A stretch of 9,075 nucleotides of DNA, taken from the NCBI GenBank assembly GCA_020024215.1, contig JAHHUC010000068.1, positions 1 to 9,075 on the forward strand. Direction: 5' to 3'. Positions 6,399 to 9,075 of this stretch are shown here, in pieces. The notes beneath the pieces were generated by a model. That model ran no database searches. It worked only from the letters and a program-made list of their open reading frames with translations, and was not told the DNA's origin. Position 1 is the stretch's first letter; each line of letters opens with the position of its first letter. The stretch is from Oscillospiraceae bacterium. GTDB lineage: Bacteria > Bacillota > Clostridia > Oscillospirales > Ruminococcaceae. Made by a program: the position numbers and the translations under genes.

Positions 6399-8177
6399 TT
6401 ACTTCTTGTATATGGCATCATAATCCCTTATAACTCTGGGGATCATCATATGATGGAATGCACAGAAGCTTCTGGGGTTCTGATAAGATGCGCCTATGAA
6501 CGCTCCTATATACTTTCTTATCTCTGCAAAGGAGACTATCTCGTCAACCAGACCTGTTCTTGCACAGGCGATGGGGCGGGAATCGGCATGATATTTCTGA
6601 ATGAGTGAATTCATCCTGTCGATTGTCTCATCCAGGCTCTTGCCTGCATCCTGATCCTTTACAAGCCTTCTTGCATACATGGCTGCTGCGGCTGTTTCGC
6701 CGTGCATTACATAAATTTCACTTGTTGCAGCGCCTATGGAGAACACGTTGTTGTCTGTTCCCTGAGGTCCGCCCATTACATAATGGGCTGCTGCTGTGCC
6801 CTTTCTCAGTGTTATTTCCATCTGGGGAACGTGTGCCTGCTGAATGGAATAGATGAGGGACTGTCCTAAGCCTAAAAGCTCTGCTCTCTCAGCAGGGTCG
6901 CCTACATCAATTCCGGTTGTATCCTGAATCCAAACAATGGGGAGCCTGTCACGTCCGCAAAGTGTTACGAACTCGTTCATCTTGATAAGTCCCTGGCGGT
7001 AAAGCTTTCCGCCGATTCCCATTGCCTGCTCACCCTCAGCTACTCTGTATTCGGGATAATTCGGAATAATTCCCTGACGGTTTGTGATAACTCCGCAGAG
7101 AAGTCCGTTCATCTTGGCAATACCTGTTATTATCTCGGGGCCGTAATCGCTCTTATACTCCATAAACTGGCTGTCATCAAACCATCTTGCAATGTATTCA
7201 TAGGAGTTGTAGCTCTTCTTGGGATTTAAGGGTATCTGTGTATAAAGGTCGGATACGGAGAGTCTTGGCTCTTTGGGATCGTCAACTCTGAAGAAGTTTT
7301 CGTCATATGCAGGCATTGCATCCATATACTTCTGGATGGCTGCAATAACGCCCTCCTCTGCCGCATAAACCTCTCTGAAAAAGCCTGTGCTGCCAAAGTG
7401 AACAGCAACAGAGCCGGGGGGATCGGATTTTTTTGCATTTCTTGTTGCATCTGCCAATGCTGCTGCGGATTCCTCATCCACATAGCCCTTAGGATTCATT
7501 CCGCCTACTATTCCTGCTCCGCCTACTGCCATATTTGCCTTTTCATGGGCGATAAGCACTGTGGGGGAGATGGAGTGATAGCCGCCGCCTGCCGGGTTTG
7601 TTCCGTAGATGCCGACTATTACGGGAATTCCCATCTGCTGAAGCTCTGCGTTGCGGTAAAAGGGTGTTCCGCCGGTAATTCTTCCTGCGTAAACCTTTTC
7701 CTGTTCATCCAGCTTAACTCCGGAGCAGTTGAGCACATAAACCAGAGGGATGTTAAGCTGCTTGGCCATATCTGATGCCCTTACAAGCTTTTCTGCCTGT
7801 CCGGGAACCCATGCGCCTGCCAGCTTTTTGTTATCGGATGCCACGATAACAGCCCACTTGTCATGAATTTTTCCAAGGCCGATTATAACGCCCACAGAAC
7901 CATCCTTGTTGTTCCATCTGTTGAGGAGACTGTCAAGAGGACACCATGTTCCCTCATCGACCAGAAGGTCTATTCTCTGAAGAGCTGTCATCTGTCCTGC
8001 CTTGTTGAGTGATTCGTCACTTCTGCCGGAATTGTTTACCTCTGCGATTGTCTTGGCTATCTCTTCCTCGATAGCTCTCACCTGCTGCTCATTCTCCGCG
8101 TCCACACGGGTAAGCGGCTTTCCTATTTGAGGCATATCCTTAAAATAGGACGGCATTGCATATCCAAAGCTGCTCAT
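6399..8177 (-). CDS. gcdA: Glutaconyl-CoA decarboxylase alpha subunit (carboxyltransferase)
   Basis: This 592-residue soluble subunit moves the carboxyl group of glutaconyl-CoA to biotin on GcdC, giving crotonyl-CoA. It matches A. fermentans GcdA (587 residues) along its length, from the N-terminus (AMPSYFKDMPQIGKPL, residues 7-22) to the C-terminus (MMIPRVIRDYD). Two crotonase-like carboxyltransferase halves are visible: the first with ASDNKKLAGAWVPGQAE (113-129), YGTNPAGGGYHSISPT (191-206) and VGGAGIVGGMNPKG (218-231); the second with IGGKLYRQGLIKMNEF (388-403), WIQDTTGIDVGDPAE (416-430) and LRKGTAAAHYVMGGPQG (457-473). Its length distinguishes it from the shorter (~510-residue) methylmalonyl- and propionyl-CoA carboxyltransferases. 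It is first in the operon. The ribosome site AAAGGAG (8191-8197) is an unusually long 13 nt from the ATG, but no better start exists and the N-terminus aligns. Confidence 0.97.
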   Translation of the reverse strand: MSSFGYAMPSYFKDMPQIGKPLTRVDAENEQQVRAIEEEIAKTIAEVNNSGRSDESLNKAGQMTALQRIDLLVDEGTWCPLDSLLNRWNNKDGSVGVIIGLGKIHDKWAVIVASDNKKLAGAWVPGQAEKLVRASDMAKQLNIPLVYVLNCSGVKLDEQEKVYAGRITGGTPFYRNAELQQMGIPVIVGIYGTNPAGGGYHSISPTVLIAHEKANMAVGGAGIVGGMNPKGYVDEESAAALADATRNAKKSDPPGSVAVHFGSTGFFREVYAAEEGVIAAIQKYMDAMPAYDENFFRVDDPKEPRLSVSDLYTQIPLNPKKSYNSYEYIARWFDDSQFMEYKSDYGPEIITGIAKMNGLLCGVITNRQGIIPNYPEYRVAEGEQAMGIGGKLYRQGLIKMNEFVTLCGRDRLPIVWIQDTTGIDVGDPAERAELLGLGQSLIYSIQQAHVPQMEITLRKGTAAAHYVMGGPQGTDNNVFSIGAATSEIYVMHGETAAAAMYARRLVKDQDAGKSLDETIDRMNSLIQKYHADSRPIACARTGLVDEIVSFAEIRKYIGAFIGASYQNPRSFCAFHHMMIPRVIRDYDAIYKK

Positions 8178-8190
8178 TTCTTGATGGATG

Positions 8191-8197
8191 CTCCTTT
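8191..8197 (-). promoter_or_regulatory. Distant ribosome binding site of gcdA
   Basis: AAAGGAG lies 13 nt before the gcdA ATG, longer than the 8-10 nt of the other genes in the operon. No ATG, GTG or TTG sits in frame closer to it. The site follows a small hairpin at 8207-8220 by 9 nt. Confidence 0.7.
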
Positions 8198-8206
8198 CAA
8201 TTTCTA

Positions 8207-8283
8207 ACCGCCTGAGCGGTCATATACTTTTGGCTTCGTTCTTTCCTTAAAAAAATCGGTTGTAACTTTTCTAAAAAAAGAAC
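8207..8283 (-). promoter_or_regulatory. Structured leader of the gcd-bcd-etf mRNA
   Basis: In the predicted leader, positions 8283-8267 (GTTCTTTTTTTAGAAAA) pair with 8254-8238 in a 17-bp stem with three G-U pairs and a 12-nt loop (8266-8255). A second hairpin, ACCGC-TCAG-GCGGT, lies at 8220-8207 just before the ribosome site. Loop bases AACCG (8261-8257) could also pair with CGGTT (8210-8206), in competition with the second hairpin. No T tract follows either stem, so control at translation or mRNA stability is more likely than termination. It matches no riboswitch class I know. Confidence 0.45.
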
Positions 8284-8297
8284 ACTGCGCTGTGCCC

Positions 8298-8327
8298 ATT
8301 ATATCCCCTTTTGAATCATTTCGTCAA
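8298..8327 (-). promoter_or_regulatory. Main sigma-A promoter of the gcd-bcd-etf operon
   Basis: On the minus strand TTGACG (8327-8322), an 18-bp spacer and a perfect TATAAT (8303-8298) form a strong vegetative promoter. Transcription should begin near 8291-8293, giving a leader of about 115 nt before gcdA. Confidence 0.85.
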
Positions 8328-8430
8328 CAAAAAAGCAACAAAAGCAGCGGTTATGACAAATCTTTGACATATTGTACAAAAACCGCTTGTCCATATCCGG
8401 ATTTTCAGCCATTCTAAGCCGTCTGAGCAT
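8299..8430 (-). CDS. Possible small ORF upstream of the main promoter
   Basis: An ATG at 8430 opens a 43-codon frame beginning MLRRLRMAENPDMDKRFLYN and ending in TAA inside the -10 box of the main promoter. Residues 24-33 are rich in Cys and Phe. It would be transcribed only from the distal promoter (8527-8555). The nearest ribosome site (AGGA) is 13 nt away and weak, and another frame (8316-8444) is equally open. It is probably chance; I record it because it lies on a predicted transcript. Confidence 0.15.
   Translation of the reverse strand: MLRRLRMAENPDMDKRFLYNMSKICHNRCFCCFFVDEMIQKGI
8346..8387. promoter_or_regulatory. Inverted repeat upstream of the main promoter
   Basis: AGCGGTT (8346-8352) and AACCGCT (8381-8387) are perfect 7-bp arms separated by 28 bp. 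The repeat ends 19 bp upstream of the -35 box. It could bind a regulator. In RNA from the distal promoter it could form a stem followed by two T-rich runs (complement of 8329-8343), acting as a loose terminator. Confidence 0.4.
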
Positions 8431-8526
8431 TGCTGACGAAGCATCCTGCAAGCTTTTCAGAACAGATTCCTATCATGCTTATATGCAAATAAAGAATGGA
8501 TTGTTATATTTTTATCATACCTATTG

Positions 8527-8555
8527 ATTCTATACCTTTGTCTTTATTTTGTCAA
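8527..8555 (-). promoter_or_regulatory. Distal sigma-A promoter on the minus strand
   Basis: TTGACA (8555-8550, perfect), a 17-bp spacer and TAGAAT (8532-8527, five of six) form a strong promoter about 230 bp upstream of the main one and in the same orientation. Transcription would start near 8520. Its product is either a long-leader form of the operon mRNA or a short RNA ending near the inverted repeat at 8346-8387. Confidence 0.7.
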
Positions 8556-8919
8556 TGTGTTTTTTGCAAGCTTTCTGTCATAAGGCTAAACTTTAGATAG
8601 TTTTTACGTCAAATCACAAAATTTAATGTGCTATATGCACAATAAAAATCAGAGCAGGCAATATAAATATGCAGTAAAAAGTCATTTATAATGTGTATTT
8701 GCTTTTTAAATCTGTATTTGCCTATATTTGCCTAAAAAAAAGCACAGCTTCTTAAAAGGGGGGTGGAATTGGCGGCTTTATTAAAAAGTCAGCAATCAAA
8801 TCAAAAAGTTAGCATATATTGCTTTCCTTGAAAATATCTTTTTATAGAAGTGCTGTTATGCTTTTTTTGTGCAAAAAGTGGAGAATAACCTTATATATTT
8901 TAAAATTGCTGTCTTTTTC
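8556..8919. other. AT-rich non-coding stretch
   Basis: No convincing gene, RNA or promoter was seen. It holds short direct repeats: GTATTTGC at 8695-8702 and 8714-8721 followed by ATATTTGCC at 8724-8732, and the pair AAAAAGTCAGCA/AAAAAGTTAGCA at 8783-8814. A G run followed by a possible TTG start near 8769 opens only 20 codons. Confidence 0.5.
8783..8822 (+). repeat. Two 20-bp direct repeat units
   Basis: AAAAAGTCAGCA (8783-8794) and AAAAAGTTAGCA (8803-8814) match at 11 of 12 positions and start exactly 20 bp apart. A shorter AAAAAGTCA lies at 8676-8684. Such spacing can mark a protein binding site, but the sequence is A-rich and no function is implied. Confidence 0.4.
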
Positions 8920-8922
8920 CGA

Positions 8923-8965
8923 CCAAAAATAAATATAAGCCCCTTTCATTTTTGAAAATGGGGCT
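8923..8965 (-). terminator. Terminator-like hairpin facing left
   Basis: AGCCCC (8938-8943) pairs with GGGGCT (8960-8965), with further A/T pairing inside. Read on the minus strand the hairpin is followed by a T-rich run (complement of 8923-8937). It would suit a minus-strand gene lying beyond the right edge. The + strand side has a weaker T run, so both directions remain possible. Confidence 0.5.
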
Positions 8966-9026
8966 GTTGATAAATTTTTAAACTTGTATGCAGGAATTAA
9001 ACAGGTGCCAATATCTGCATAGCTTT

Positions 9027-9067
9027 TGCGAAATTAAGCTTTTTGCCTAGCTTTTTCTCGAAAAAGC
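9027..9067 (-). repeat. Inverted copy of the left-end repeat core
   Basis: Read on the minus strand, this stretch contains GCTTTTTCGAGAAAAAGC (9067-9050), identical to the palindrome in the units at 1-365. It is followed by sequence alignable to GGCAAAGAATTTTAATCCGCA of those units. The rest of the unit is not recognisably conserved, and the window ends eight bases further on. It is a member of the same dispersed family in the opposite orientation. Confidence 0.7.
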
Positions 9068-9075
9068 GGCGCAGG

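Noticed and set aside
7398..7775. A 125-codon Cys-rich + strand frame inside gcdA
   Set aside because: It is antisense to a highly conserved part of GcdA. The composition reflects the codon use of the opposite strand.
6399..8177. Methylmalonyl-CoA or propionyl-CoA carboxyltransferase instead of GcdA
   Set aside because: Those proteins are about 510 residues. This one has the ~590-residue length and the end-to-end motifs of GcdA.
8321..8390. Rex-type redox operator
   Set aside because: The region contains TTGT and ACAA words (for example TTGTACAA at 8372-8379), but nothing matches the TTGTTAA-N4-TTAACAA layout of a Rex box.
8316..8444. A 42-codon minus-strand frame upstream of the main promoter
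   Set aside because: It has no usable ribosome site and overlaps another open frame of equal length. It most likely reflects chance.
8769..8831. A 20-codon TTG-initiated frame after a G-rich run
   Set aside because: The G run is too close to the TTG to be a working ribosome site, the frame is very short, and it overlaps the 20-bp direct repeats.

Overview
The window looks like chromosomal DNA from an anaerobic, low-to-mid GC Bacillota, most likely a Clostridia (Oscillospiraceae/Ruminococcaceae-like) amino-acid or dicarboxylate fermenter. The grounds are strong AGGAGG-type ribosome sites, AT-rich spacers with consensus sigma-A promoters, and proteins that resemble those of Acidaminococcus fermentans and butyrate-forming clostridia. 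The taxon is inferred from gene content; no marker gene is present.

Region 1-600 holds two near-identical ~180-bp tandem repeat units (1-365), each with the palindrome GCTTTTTCGAGAAAAAGC, followed by a non-coding stretch. Region 605-1217 is a self-contained single-gene unit on the + strand: promoter, a small very acidic protein of unknown function (668-1165), and its own terminator. An 11-bp-stem hairpin with T tracts on both sides (1234-1272) then separates it from the convergent operon.

Region 8177-1297 (minus strand) is one seven-gene operon, in order of transcription: gcdA, gcdD, gcdC, gcdB, bcd, etfB, etfA. The first four encode all four subunits of a biotin-dependent, sodium-pumping glutaconyl-CoA decarboxylase (carboxyltransferase, small membrane subunit, biotin carrier with Ala-Pro linker, membrane Na+ pump). 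The last three encode a butyryl-CoA dehydrogenase and both electron-transfer flavoprotein subunits. Read in order, the operon converts glutaconyl-CoA to crotonyl-CoA plus CO2 while exporting Na+, then crotonyl-CoA to butyryl-CoA, probably with flavin-based electron bifurcation to ferredoxin. It thus pairs two energy-conserving steps of the glutamate/glutarate-to-butyrate route. The enzymes that make glutaconyl-CoA (2-hydroxyglutarate branch, CoA-transferase) are not in the window.

Region 8178-9075 is about 900 bp of regulatory or non-coding DNA. It contains a near-consensus promoter (8298-8327), a structured leader with a long hairpin, a second consensus promoter further upstream (8527-8555), an inverted repeat between the two promoters, short direct repeats, a terminator-like hairpin, and at the extreme right edge an inverted copy of the core of the left-end repeat. 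No tRNA, rRNA, CRISPR array, transposase or recognised riboswitch was seen. The metabolic genes are firmly recognised; the regulatory and repeat observations are read by eye and less certain.
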